Source: Planctomycetota bacterium (GTDB taxonomy: Bacteria > Planctomycetota > PUPC01 > DSUN01). Taken from it: a stretch of 36,963 nucleotides of DNA. Position numbers and translations under genes: made by a program. Shown here piece by piece: positions 25,892-35,013 of this stretch (positions are counted from its first letter, which is position 1; each line of letters starts with the position of its first letter). The notes beneath the pieces were generated by a model that was given only the letters and a program-made list of their open reading frames with translations, made no database searches and was not told the DNA's origin. The DNA is taken from assembly GCA_016872855.1 (NCBI GenBank), contig VGYV01000004.1, positions 1 through 36,963 of the forward strand. The letters run 5' to 3'.

Positions 25892-28800
25892 CTCCTTCGG
25901 AGCTGGGCTGGGGATGTTCCCCGCCCAGGCGGCCACTTCGGGCTGATGAACCATTGCGAACGAGCAGCGAATGGGGTAGTTGCACACGCAGCCCACCGTG
26001 TAATTGGGCACGCTCACGATGCCGTCGGCCGCGACCAGGCTGTTGCTGCACCCCGAGCGGATATTCCGCAGGTAGTAGCGCGCGCGGGACTGCGCGTCTA
26101 CGTAGCAGGCCGTCGTGTCGCGCATGAGGAAGAGGTGCTGGCTGCCGACGGCGTAGTTGCAGCCGCTCGTCTTGCGGAAGAGGGGCGTCTTGTCGAGGGG
26201 CTTGCCGGTCGCGGTGTCGAAGGGGATGCCACCCTGGTGGACGAACGTGTCCCCGCGGAGGATCAGCGGCTGGGCGCCGAGGGCCTGCTCCCAGACGAGT
26301 TCGCCGGTCGCCGCCTTGTAGGCCCGCCCACGGCTGTACTTGCCCGTGATAAGGATGTCTTGAGCCTCCGAATACGCGAGCCAGTCGTCGTGGGCCATCT
26401 GCGCGGTCCAGCCGCCGATGGCGTAGACGCGATAGGCATTCTCGACGTTTGCGCTCCAGCGGACGGCGCCCGTGCGGGCGTCGAGGGCGAGGATTTCGCA
26501 GGGCATGGTCTTCGGCACCGCCTTGGGGTCCTCCAGCGCCTTGGTCTGGACGGCGGAGGGCGAATCAATGGCGAACACAGTGCCCCGACCGATGGCGAGG
26601 GCGTTGTTGTTGAAGCGCTGCTTCGCCTGCCGCGTCCAGAGGGTCGCGCCCGTCTTGCGGTCGAGGGCGACGAGGAGCGTGCTGTCCCAGAGCCCCTTCT
26701 CGATGATCCGTACCTTCTCGAAGGCCACGGCGACGACGATCACGTCGTCGCCCACGCGGATGTCAGAGACGAGGGGCTTGCGCTGGGCAGGTGGTGGCAC
26801 AGGCATCTTGCCTGTGTCCCCCACAGGCGGGACGCCTGTGCCACCCTGCTCTGCCGCCTGGTAGGTGAACTTCGCCTTCTCGGCGCCCGTGGCGGGGTCG
26901 AGGATGGTGCAGGCATCGTTCGCGGCCACATATATGCCGTCGGGTTGCGCGGCGAAGCGGGTGAATGCCTCGGTCTTGGCCCGCCACAGGTGGCGGCCGG
27001 TATAGGCATCGTAGGCGAAGAGCGCCCGCATCGGCAGTGAGTAGGCAAAGACGCGGCCCCCCACCACCTGCGGCTTCACGCCGATGCCATAGTCGTTGTT
27101 CGTCCAGAACTCGTTCTCCCCCTCCTGCCCGTACCAGAGGATGCCCAGCGGCGCCTTGACCAGTTGGTCCTTCGAGAAGAACGAGCGCGCGGCGTCGCCG
27201 CACTCGTGGGTCCACGAGGCCGAGCCGGCCAGCGGCCCCTTCAGCTTCACCATCGTGGTCTTGTCTCCCTCGACCGAGCAGATCGCGCCGCCGTAGGGGT
27301 GGAGGACGTCGCGGAGCTTCTCCATCGCCTCCCGGCTCGGGAAGCCTGTCTCCGAGACGATCAGGCTGGCGAGGTAGGACGGGAAGTGGGACGCGAAGGG
27401 GTCGCCCACGAACAGCTCGGCCTTCGTGCCGTAGACGCCGGCGGCTACCAGCTTCTCGTGGAATGCCCGCACCTTCGCCGCATCCGCATCCACGCCAATC
27501 ACCCGCAGGTTCGGCTGCGCAACCAGATGGTACAGGAACCGTCCATCGTTGAGGCCGAGGACCAGGGCATAGCCTTCCGACCGTTCGATGGGAACCTGGG
27601 GGAGCTTGGGCAGCGGAACGGTGGCAAGAGGCCATGTCTGCGCCTCCGCCTTGTCGCCGCTGAAGCAGAAGAGGCCGCCCTCTTTCGTGGCGACGAAGAG
27701 CTTGCCGTCGGCGGCGGCCATCGAGGAGGGCGTGCCGTCGAGGGCGTGGTGCCAGACGACACGCGGTTGGCGGCCCTCCGCCGGAAGCTCGACGGCGAGG
27801 AGGGTCTTCCCCGCGTGGCCGTAGAGGCGGTTGCCCGCCTTGATCAGCGCGTCGCTGGCGGGCTTGGACTTCGCGTGCTCGGTCTCGAGCTTCCACAGTT
27901 CGGGCAGGTCCCACCGCCAGGGGCGGGCATCGTGCGTGCCGTGCAGCTTCGTCTCGTATTCCGACACGGCGGGGCGCGCGAGGTCGTAGGCGTAGAAGAC
28001 ACCTTGCTGCGAGCCATAGGCGACGCCACGTTCGAGCGCGGACCAGGCGGAGAGGCCAGGCTGCATCTTGTAGGGGAAGATAGGCGCCTCGAACAGGTGC
28101 ACCTTCTTGACGTCGAAGCGCTTCGGCGCGGCGTCGCCCGCCTCGGCCCAGCGGCTGCCCACCTCGCGGCCCGTCGTGATGTCCACCGCCCCGGCCCGCC
28201 CGACGAAGGCGAGGTTGCCCATCGCCGCCAGGCGGCACTCGCCGTGGCGATAGCCCTGCACGTAGCGGAGCACCTTGCCCGACTTGCGGTCGAGCACGGC
28301 CGGCATCGAGCGGCCGTTGGGCACGAGCAACATGTCGCCCGCGACGGCCAGGTGGCCCTGGGGCGAGAGGCCCGTGTCGAACAGCTCGTTGTGGTCAATC
28401 CGTACCTTCTCGATCAGGTTCGCCTCGCCGTTGCGCCACAGCACGCGGCCCGTCTCGGCCTCGACCGCGGCCACGAACACCCCAAGCGTCGGCCACACGC
28501 CCGCGCCGAAGTAGAGCACGCCATCGGCGAGCACCGGGCCGCCGCGGACCGGCCAGTAGGAGATGAGCCGCGCGTTGCCCAGGTGGTAGCGTTGGGGCCG
28601 GTCGTCGGGCGCGCCCCGCACCTTCCAACGCAGCGTGCCCCTCGCCGCGTCGAGGCAGTAGAGCCAGCCGTCGTCCGAGCCGAAGCATACGCGGTCCTTC
28701 CACGCCACGGGCGCCAGCCGCACCGGGCCGTTGGCGAGGAACCACCAGAGCCGCTCCCCCGTCTCCGTGCTGTAGGCCGTCAACGTGCCGTCGTTCGCCG

Positions 28801-29047
28801 AGGCGAGGAACACCCTCTTGCCAAGCACTACCGGCTCATGCGATGCGTCGAAGTGGAGCCGCGGCTCGTTCGGCCAGGCGGGCCGGGGCGGGGGCAACTT
28901 GCGCATCCAGCGGACGTATAGCTCGGCCGGCAGCGCCTCCGCCGTCGCGCCCGTGCGGCTGGCGTCGCCGCGCCACATCGGCCAGTCGGCGCCCACGGCG
29001 CACGCCCCAAGCATCCCCAACGCGACTCCCATTGCCAGGCGTCTCAT
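25886..29047 (-). CDS. PQQ-binding-like beta-propeller protein with an embedded Rossmann/methyltransferase-like segment
   Basis: ADWPMWRGDASRTG, repeated W/G propeller motifs; internal YALVLGLNDGRFLYHLVAQPNLRVIGVDADAAKVRAFHEKL; ATG 29047. Confidence 0.75.
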   Translation of the reverse strand: MRRLAMGVALGMLGACAVGADWPMWRGDASRTGATAEALPAELYVRWMRKLPPPRPAWPNEPRLHFDASHEPVVLGKRVFLASANDGTLTAYSTETGERLWWFLANGPVRLAPVAWKDRVCFGSDDGWLYCLDAARGTLRWKVRGAPDDRPQRYHLGNARLISYWPVRGGPVLADGVLYFGAGVWPTLGVFVAAVEAETGRVLWRNGEANLIEKVRIDHNELFDTGLSPQGHLAVAGDMLLVPNGRSMPAVLDRKSGKVLRYVQGYRHGECRLAAMGNLAFVGRAGAVDITTGREVGSRWAEAGDAAPKRFDVKKVHLFEAPIFPYKMQPGLSAWSALERGVAYGSQQGVFYAYDLARPAVSEYETKLHGTHDARPWRWDLPELWKLETEHAKSKPASDALIKAGNRLYGHAGKTLLAVELPAEGRQPRVVWHHALDGTPSSMAAADGKLFVATKEGGLFCFSGDKAEAQTWPLATVPLPKLPQVPIERSEGYALVLGLNDGRFLYHLVAQPNLRVIGVDADAAKVRAFHEKLVAAGVYGTKAELFVGDPFASHFPSYLASLIVSETGFPSREAMEKLRDVLHPYGGAICSVEGDKTTMVKLKGPLAGSASWTHECGDAARSFFSKDQLVKAPLGILWYGQEGENEFWTNNDYGIGVKPQVVGGRVFAYSLPMRALFAYDAYTGRHLWRAKTEAFTRFAAQPDGIYVAANDACTILDPATGAEKAKFTYQAAEQGGTGVPPVGDTGKMPVPPPAQRKPLVSDIRVGDDVIVVAVAFEKVRIIEKGLWDSTLLVALDRKTGATLWTRQAKQRFNNNALAIGRGTVFAIDSPSAVQTKALEDPKAVPKTMPCEILALDARTGAVRWSANVENAYRVYAIGGWTAQMAHDDWLAYSEAQDILITGKYSRGRAYKAATGELVWEQALGAQPLILRGDTFVHQGGIPFDTATGKPLDKTPLFRKTSGCNYAVGSQHLFLMRDTTACYVDAQSRARYYLRNIRSGCSNSLVAADGIVSVPNYTVGCVCNYPIRCSFAMVHQPEVAAWAGNIPSPAPKER
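26793..26845. repeat. GGTGGCACAGGCATCTTGCCTGTG..CACAGGCGGGACGCCTGTGCCACC palindrome within the CDS
   Basis: Encodes GGTGVPPVGDTGKMPVPP in frame. Confidence 0.85.
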
Positions 29048-29195
29048 CGGCTGCTCCACAGACTCCCCGGCCGCCCCTCCGCCGCGACCGTTCATCCTAC
29101 CAAGTCTCCGCTCCCGTGCAAGTGGGAGCGAGCGATGGCACTTGCAATGCGCGGCCCGCCGGAGTAGCCTCAGTGCGAAGGAGGCCACCACCGCC

Positions 29196-32024
29196 ATGAG
29201 AACGATCCGCCCCGCCGCGTCCCTCGCGATCTTCGCAATCGTCAGCATGTCGCCCTTCGCCCTCGCTGCGGAACGCGTCGCGCCGCTCGACCTCACGCGG
29301 CACGACCCCGCCGACAAGGTGGAGCTGGCGAAGACCGAGGAGGGGGTGTTCGAGTGGAGCCTGCCGACGGGCGACGCGCAGACGCTGCGCCTCGACTTGG
29401 CGAAGCTGGGGATCGAGCCACAGGACTTCGATGAGTTGCGCTTCGACATCCAGCCCCTCGGCTCGCAGGTCGGGCTTCAGACCACCATCGCGGGCCTGCC
29501 CACGGCGGACGAGGGGAGCCGCTGGTATCTCAAGTTCAAGGCCCTCGCGGGGCAGTGGGCCTCGGGGCGCTACGACCTGCGGGTGGACGACGATGGCTTC
29601 ACTGGCCGTCCGAAGGCTGCGCCCGGCACGCTCGAGCTGCGGCTCTACCGCCGCATCGTGGGCTTCCCAGGTGAGCCGAAGTGGCGCAAGGCGCAGATTC
29701 GCCGCCCACGCTTCGTCCGACGGGTCGTGTCGGTGGACTTCGATCTGTTGGAGACTGAGCTCGTCGCCGACGCGGGCGAGGTGGCCGCGGTCTACCGCCT
29801 ACGGGTAGAGAACCGGACGGACGCGCCGCAGAAGGCGAAGCTGGAGGCGGATTCGGCCCGCACGCTCAAGTGGTTCCGGGCCGAGGCGCCGGCCGAGGTG
29901 GCTCTCGCGCCCCGCGAGAAGAAGGTCGTGCCCATCCGCATCGCCATCCCGCGCGCAATCGCAATGAGGCTGCCGCCCCTCTACGCCGAGCCCGCGGTCC
30001 CGCGGGTGAGCATCGAGGGCGTGGCGGACTCCGACTCCGTGCCGCTGATGGGCTATCGCCCCTGGCCGATGTGGGGCGTGGTGCCGGTGTTCAATCCCGT
30101 GCGGTGGACGCCCGCGACGTTTCAGGCGTTCCTGGACGCCCGCGGGAAGGCGCTCCCCGGTGTCGCCGAGTGGCGGGCACGCGTACTCCGCGAGGCGGAA
30201 GCTGCGGCCAAGCTCGACTGGCCCGTCCCGCCGCTCGAATTGCTGCCCGCGGGCTTCGACCAGTCGTACCGCTGCAACGACTGCCGCGTGTGGCTCCAGC
30301 CCGCCGCACACGCGAGCTTCCGCAAGCACGTCTGCCCCAAGTGCAAGAAGGCCGTCGAGGGGAAGGAGGGGATTGACAAGGCATTCGTCTCCCGCTACAT
30401 CGGCCAGGCGTTCCACGCCGTGCGGACGCTCGCCCTCGGCTGGCCGCTCTCTGGGGACGAGGCGTATGCCAAGAAGGCGGCGGGCGTGATGCTCGCCTTC
30501 GCCGAGGCGATGCCGAAGGTGACGCCTGCCGGCCCGCGCTCGACCGCGGGCGGCGCGCGGCTGGCCTACAGCACGCTCCACACGAGCTACAAGCTCCCCG
30601 ACTTGGCCGAGGCCTGGGCGCTTCTTGCCGAGGCGTCGTGCATCGGCGAGGCGGAGCGCGCGAAGATCGAGCGGTTCCTCAACGACGAGGCGTTCCGTGT
30701 CGCACGCCACAGCGTCGAATACTCCAACCAATCGGCCGAGCACTTCCGCGCCTACGGCTCGGTCGGCCTCGCCACGGGCTTCTGGCCCCTCGCCGCCGAG
30801 GCCGTCTGGGGCGAGTTCGGCTACCACGAGCTCGTCGAGTTCGCCTTCACCGAGGAAGGCATCGGCCACGAGGCGGGCGCCTACCACCGTGCGGTCTTCG
30901 GCGCGATGGCCGAGTTCGCCGAGTTCGCCCACGACCAGGGCGTGAACCTGCTGACGGCCCGCTTCAAGCGGGTTTTCGACGGCTCGCTTCTCACCCTCGG
31001 CGGCGCGGAGGTCTCATACGAGCTGGCCTATCGCGTCTACCGCGACCCCGCCTACCTCCAGGCGCTCGAGCGCGCCCGCCAGCACCCCGGCGAGAGCGCG
31101 GCCCTGCGAGGCGTCCTCGGCATCCCGCGCGCGAGCGAGATGCCCGTCCGCTCCGTCCTCTTTCCCGGCACGGGCTACGTCTTCCTCCGCACGGGCAACG
31201 TCGCCGATTCCCGCGAGATTCGCCTCAACTACATCAAGACCTTCGACCGCCACGAGCGGGACAAGTTCACCACCTTCTTCTTCCGCGGCGGCCAGCAGGT
31301 GGACGCGACGGTCGGGCGCATCACCTACAGCTCGCCCCATTGCGCCTGGATGGAATCCACGGCGGCGCACAACGCCATTGTCGTGGACGGCGAGGACGAA
31401 CGGGAGCAGGACGGCGTGCTGGTGGCGAGCGACCTGGCGGGCCAGTGCCCCATCGCCGCGGTGGCAAGCGACCCGAAGGCGCCGCTCTACGACGGCGTCG
31501 CCCAACTCCGCGGCATCGCCCTCATCGAGGGGGCCTACATCGTCTTCGACCGCGTGACGTGCGAGAAGGCCCGCACCTTCGACCGCTACCAGTATGGCCA
31601 GGGCAAGGCGACGCTGCGGTTCGACGCGAAGAAGCTCGCCGACCTTCCCCGCCTGCCGAAGCGTGGAGCCTTCACCGAAATCGAGGGCGGGCCGTGCGGC
31701 AAGGAACTGCGCGTGGACTTTGCGAACGGCCTCAAGATGCGCCTCGTCTCTGACCGCGAGCTTGCGGCCTACAAGGCCCTCACCGTCGGCGGCTACCAGG
31801 CCGGACCGATGGAGGCCACCTTCGCCCGCCTTGCCGACGCGACCGAGGCCACCTTCCTCGCCGCCTTCACCCTCGGCAAGGACGCCGAGCCCCCTGCCCT
31901 CCGCATCCGCCAAAGCACAGCGGATGCCATCGTCTTCGAGGTCGGCACGCCGGTGGCCAGGCACACCATCGCCGTCCACCCGCGGGCCGGGAAGGCCGAG
32001 GTGAGGGCGGCCACAGGGCAGTGA
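29196..32024 (+). CDS. heparinase II/III-like polysaccharide lyase family protein
   Basis: MRTIRPAASLAIFAIVSMSPFALAAE signal; alginate-lyase/heparinase-type sequence with HTSYKLPDLAEAWALL, EGIGHEAGAYHRAVFGAM, SSPHCAWMESTAAHNAIVVDGEDE. Confidence 0.75.
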   Translation: MRTIRPAASLAIFAIVSMSPFALAAERVAPLDLTRHDPADKVELAKTEEGVFEWSLPTGDAQTLRLDLAKLGIEPQDFDELRFDIQPLGSQVGLQTTIAGLPTADEGSRWYLKFKALAGQWASGRYDLRVDDDGFTGRPKAAPGTLELRLYRRIVGFPGEPKWRKAQIRRPRFVRRVVSVDFDLLETELVADAGEVAAVYRLRVENRTDAPQKAKLEADSARTLKWFRAEAPAEVALAPREKKVVPIRIAIPRAIAMRLPPLYAEPAVPRVSIEGVADSDSVPLMGYRPWPMWGVVPVFNPVRWTPATFQAFLDARGKALPGVAEWRARVLREAEAAAKLDWPVPPLELLPAGFDQSYRCNDCRVWLQPAAHASFRKHVCPKCKKAVEGKEGIDKAFVSRYIGQAFHAVRTLALGWPLSGDEAYAKKAAGVMLAFAEAMPKVTPAGPRSTAGGARLAYSTLHTSYKLPDLAEAWALLAEASCIGEAERAKIERFLNDEAFRVARHSVEYSNQSAEHFRAYGSVGLATGFWPLAAEAVWGEFGYHELVEFAFTEEGIGHEAGAYHRAVFGAMAEFAEFAHDQGVNLLTARFKRVFDGSLLTLGGAEVSYELAYRVYRDPAYLQALERARQHPGESAALRGVLGIPRASEMPVRSVLFPGTGYVFLRTGNVADSREIRLNYIKTFDRHERDKFTTFFFRGGQQVDATVGRITYSSPHCAWMESTAAHNAIVVDGEDEREQDGVLVASDLAGQCPIAAVASDPKAPLYDGVAQLRGIALIEGAYIVFDRVTCEKARTFDRYQYGQGKATLRFDAKKLADLPRLPKRGAFTEIEGGPCGKELRVDFANGLKMRLVSDRELAAYKALTVGGYQAGPMEATFARLADATEATFLAAFTLGKDAEPPALRIRQSTADAIVFEVGTPVARHTIAVHPRAGKAEVRAATGQ

Positions 32025-32177
32025 GCGCCGAGCCACCGTTCCCCGAGTCCCTTTCCTCTCCCCATTCGTGCCCATGCCTCCGTCCGCCCAGCGCCGTCAA
32101 CGCTCGAGCTCCGCGGCCCTCTATACAACTCGCCACGATTCTCGTTTGGTCATGCGCGCGCCAGCGCCTCGCCAGTC

Positions 32178-32250
32178 GTAGCGGCAAGCGTCCCGCTTGC
32201 CGATCAGGGGCTGCGCGCCCCGTTTCCACAAGCGGGACGCTTGTGGCTAC
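32178..32250. repeat. GTAGCGGCAAGCGTCCCGCTTG...CAAGCGGGACGCTTGTGGCTAC inverted repeat
   Basis: Second copy of the 4676-4739 family. Confidence 0.8.
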
Positions 32251-32303
32251 ACCGAGCGAGAATCGTGGTGAGTGATACAGCCGGCGTGCCATGTGCGCTT
32301 GGC

Positions 32304-32339
32304 CGTTATTCAATCATTCTATAGAATGATTGAATAACG
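32304..32339. repeat. 36-bp perfect AT-rich palindrome between convergent genes
   Basis: cgttattcaatcattctatagaatgattgaataacg. Confidence 0.85.
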
Positions 32340-32444
32340 CCCCTGGAGTCACCGGCACCAGGTCGGTGGGGGGGGCGGGCACTTCATCAGGCTGAGGTGT
32401 TACGCGCCCATCTTTCGGTCCGAGGCCGGCGGATGGCGGGCAGT

Positions 32445-34442
32445 TCACTCCAGGCCCGAGGGAACGCTGACCGTCTGCCCGATGGCTGGTGGAGTGAAGG
32501 GCACGAAGGCGCCGCGGCGGCAGGCGAACCAGCGAAGGGAAGGGTCTTCGAGCAGGACGCGGAAGCGGAAGGCGGCCTCGGCGGGCCGGCCGTCGGGCGT
32601 GAGGGCCGTTATCTCCACGGTCGCCGCCGTCAACTCCACCTTCTCGCCCAGGCGCATCGGGTGGTCGGGGCCGCGGAAGAGGATGTCGAAGAAGCGGACC
32701 ATGTGGGCGAAGGAGAACGCGGCGGGCGGCCGGCCAGGGTCGGGCGAGCCGCCCAGGGGCAACAGGTAGCCGGCCGCCGGCCGCACGACGAGCGTGCGCT
32801 CGTCCGACCGCGTGATGGCGACGGGTGCCGAGGACGGCCCGAGGCTGAGGCAGCGCTCGGGCACGGGCCGGCCGTCCCTCATCCGCGTGAGCATCCAGAG
32901 CATGTGGCTGCACGCGGCGGGGTTGACGAAGACGAACGTCTGCCCCGGCGCCTCAGGGCCGGGGTCCAGCGCGGCATAGTGGGTCTCCACCAGCTTGCCC
33001 ACGAACCAGATGCCCGCCGTCCGCACGGGAAAGAGCAGCGGGGCAAGGACAAGGTGGAGGGCGACGAAGAGCGCGGCGAGCGCGCGGGCGAGGCCCCGCC
33101 ACGCCCTGGCCTTTGGCAGCCACTCGGCCTTGGCCCGCACGCCGCCGAGCCACATGGCGAGGAGGCCCATCGCCCCCAGGCCAGGGAACATCAGGAGGCG
33201 ATTCATCGGGAACGCCGCGCACACGGGCGCCACCGAGAGCGCCATCCCCAGCGCCCAGAAGCGGGCCACGCGGCCGCGGCGGACGAGTGGCGCCAGCAGG
33301 ACTCCCAGGAGAATCAGGAAGGCGACCGCCCAGACCCACAGCCCGCGGAAGGCAGCCGCCGAGAGCATCGAGCTGATGTCGGCCTCGGGAAAGCCCCACT
33401 GAGCCGCCAGCAGCACAGGCGCGTTTCGGACGACTCGCCCGGCGAAGGCAAGCGGGGCGTGGCCGGGGTCAACGTACATCGCCGAGCCCACGACGCCTAG
33501 GCCGAGGGCCTTGTAGGCGGCGCACCAGGCGATGCCCACGAGAGCACAGGGCGCGAGCGCCGCCAGGCGCCGGCGCCACGGCGCGGGGTCGAGGAAGGCG
33601 GCGTAGGCGAGGAGATAGGCCCCGACGCCCACGGCCTCCTCCTTGGCCAGGAGCGCCGCGGCGAGGGCGAGCGGAGCCAGGAGCGCGCCGGGGCGCCAGC
33701 CGTCGCGCCGCCAGCGATCATGGGCGAGGATAGCCAGGAAGCCAAACACACCGGCGATCAGCGCATTGCGGTTCGACAGCCAGCCCGCGGGCCACGCGTG
33801 GCCGTTGTCGAGTGTGAATAGCAGCGCCGCCAGCACGGCCGGCACAGGCGGGATGCCTGTGCTACCCTCGACCCCTGCGAGGGAGCGGGGTGCCTTGACC
33901 CCTCTCCCTTCCAGGGAGAGGCCGCCTCGGCCGCGAGGCGGGTGAGGGTTGGGCCCTGGGGCGGCACAGGCCCCAACCCTCCCCCTTCCCCCTCCCTGAG
34001 AGGGAGGGGGGTTGTGGCCCATGAGCCGCCGATAGAGCGTCGCCGCCGTCCAGAGCAGCGCGGCGAACCAGAGCAGGCTATGGACGTGCATGAGGGCGGG
34101 GCAGTCGTCGAGCACGCGGAAGTCGAGCAGGTGCGTCAACGCGGCCAATGGGCGGAAGAAGGCGGCCCGGGCCCGCGGATACATCCACCAGGGCACGTAG
34201 CCCTTATCCATCAGCGCGTGGTTCTGCGCGGGGTCGCCGTTGAAGAAGGTGAACGGCTCCCACGGCCCGCGGCGGACCCCCTCGGCGGGGGAGAGGCGGA
34301 GCGCTGCCCCGCGAATCATCAGGTCATCGGTCTGGAGGCCGATGAAGAGCGAGGGCGAGGCGAGCAGCAGCCCGAGCGCGACCAGGAGCCCCCGGTAGCG
34401 CCGGCCCGCCATCCATTCGCACAATCGCGCGAGCCTGCTCAT
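32445..34442 (-). CDS. polytopic membrane protein (GT39/PMT-like) with in-frame repeat insertion
   Basis: Many TM segments; ATG 34442 (MSRLARLCEWMAGRRYRG); internal NPPPSQGGGRGRVG...SLEGRGVKAPRS...STGIPPVPA is repeat-derived. Confidence 0.6.
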   Translation of the reverse strand: MSRLARLCEWMAGRRYRGLLVALGLLLASPSLFIGLQTDDLMIRGAALRLSPAEGVRRGPWEPFTFFNGDPAQNHALMDKGYVPWWMYPRARAAFFRPLAALTHLLDFRVLDDCPALMHVHSLLWFAALLWTAATLYRRLMGHNPPPSQGGGRGRVGACAAPGPNPHPPRGRGGLSLEGRGVKAPRSLAGVEGSTGIPPVPAVLAALLFTLDNGHAWPAGWLSNRNALIAGVFGFLAILAHDRWRRDGWRPGALLAPLALAAALLAKEEAVGVGAYLLAYAAFLDPAPWRRRLAALAPCALVGIAWCAAYKALGLGVVGSAMYVDPGHAPLAFAGRVVRNAPVLLAAQWGFPEADISSMLSAAAFRGLWVWAVAFLILLGVLLAPLVRRGRVARFWALGMALSVAPVCAAFPMNRLLMFPGLGAMGLLAMWLGGVRAKAEWLPKARAWRGLARALAALFVALHLVLAPLLFPVRTAGIWFVGKLVETHYAALDPGPEAPGQTFVFVNPAACSHMLWMLTRMRDGRPVPERCLSLGPSSAPVAITRSDERTLVVRPAAGYLLPLGGSPDPGRPPAAFSFAHMVRFFDILFRGPDHPMRLGEKVELTAATVEITALTPDGRPAEAAFRFRVLLEDPSLRWFACRRGAFVPFTPPAIGQTVSVPSGLE
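33896..34014. repeat. ~119-bp GC-rich interspersed element, in-frame copy in the membrane-protein gene
   Basis: tgacccctctcccttccagggagagg...ccctccctgagagggaggggggttg; same ends as 12164-12269. Confidence 0.8.
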
Positions 34443-34510
34443 TTCACTTCGGCCTAGTCCATTTCGGACGCTCCCGCTGGGCACCCGGACGTGTGCGCCA
34501 GTGGCAGGAG

Positions 34511-34544
34511 GAACATTGCAGAGTTGTTCAACTCCGCAATGTTC
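34511..34544. repeat. AT-rich 34-nt palindrome, identical to 22385-22418
   Basis: gaacattgcagagttgttcaactccgcaatgttc. Confidence 0.85.
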
Positions 34545-34684
34545 GTTCCGCCCCTACCGGTGCCCGCCAGACAGCCATTTCTCACGCAGCACACTGCGGC
34601 AGCGCGCGGTTCTCCGACACAGGGGCGGCCTGCGCCAAGAGTATGGCCCCCGATTCTGGTGAGCTTGCTGGAAGCTCCTGAGCC

Positions 34685-34773
34685 CGACCCTCTCCCTACC
34701 CTCTCCCTACAAGGGAGAGGGGTCCTAACCCCCTCCCTACCAGGGAGGGGGTAGGGGGAGGGTTGGAGCTTGC
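34685..34773. repeat. rearranged CCCTCTCCCT/AGGGAGAGGG repeat cluster
   Basis: gaccctctccctaccctctccctacaagggagaggggtcctaaccccctccctaccagggagggggtagggggagggtt. Confidence 0.7.
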
Positions 34774-34813
34774 CAATACCCCAGAGCGCCAGGAATGGGG
34801 GCCACACTCCTGC

Positions 34814-34967
34814 GCTACTACTCTGGCCACAAATCATGTAGCACCTCAGGCACGGTGCCCGAAGGGAGAGTCCTGTTTGGAGTGCGGCCTTCAGGCCGTA
34901 TCTGGGCGTACAGGCTGAAGCCCGCACTCCGAACGCGCGCTACGTGATTTGTGGCCAGAGTAGTAAG
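34814..34967. mobile_element. MITE-like nested palindrome with ~29-bp terminal inverted repeats
   Basis: Outer arms gctactactctggccacaaatcatgtagc (34814-34842) and gctacgtgatttgtggccagagtagtaag (34939-34967); inner arms around gtttggagtgcggccttcaggcc / ggctgaagcccgcactccgaac. Confidence 0.65.
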
Positions 34968-35013
34968 TGCCACGTTAGCCGAGCTTGTGTCCGAGGCGGA
35001 CCACATGCCCATT

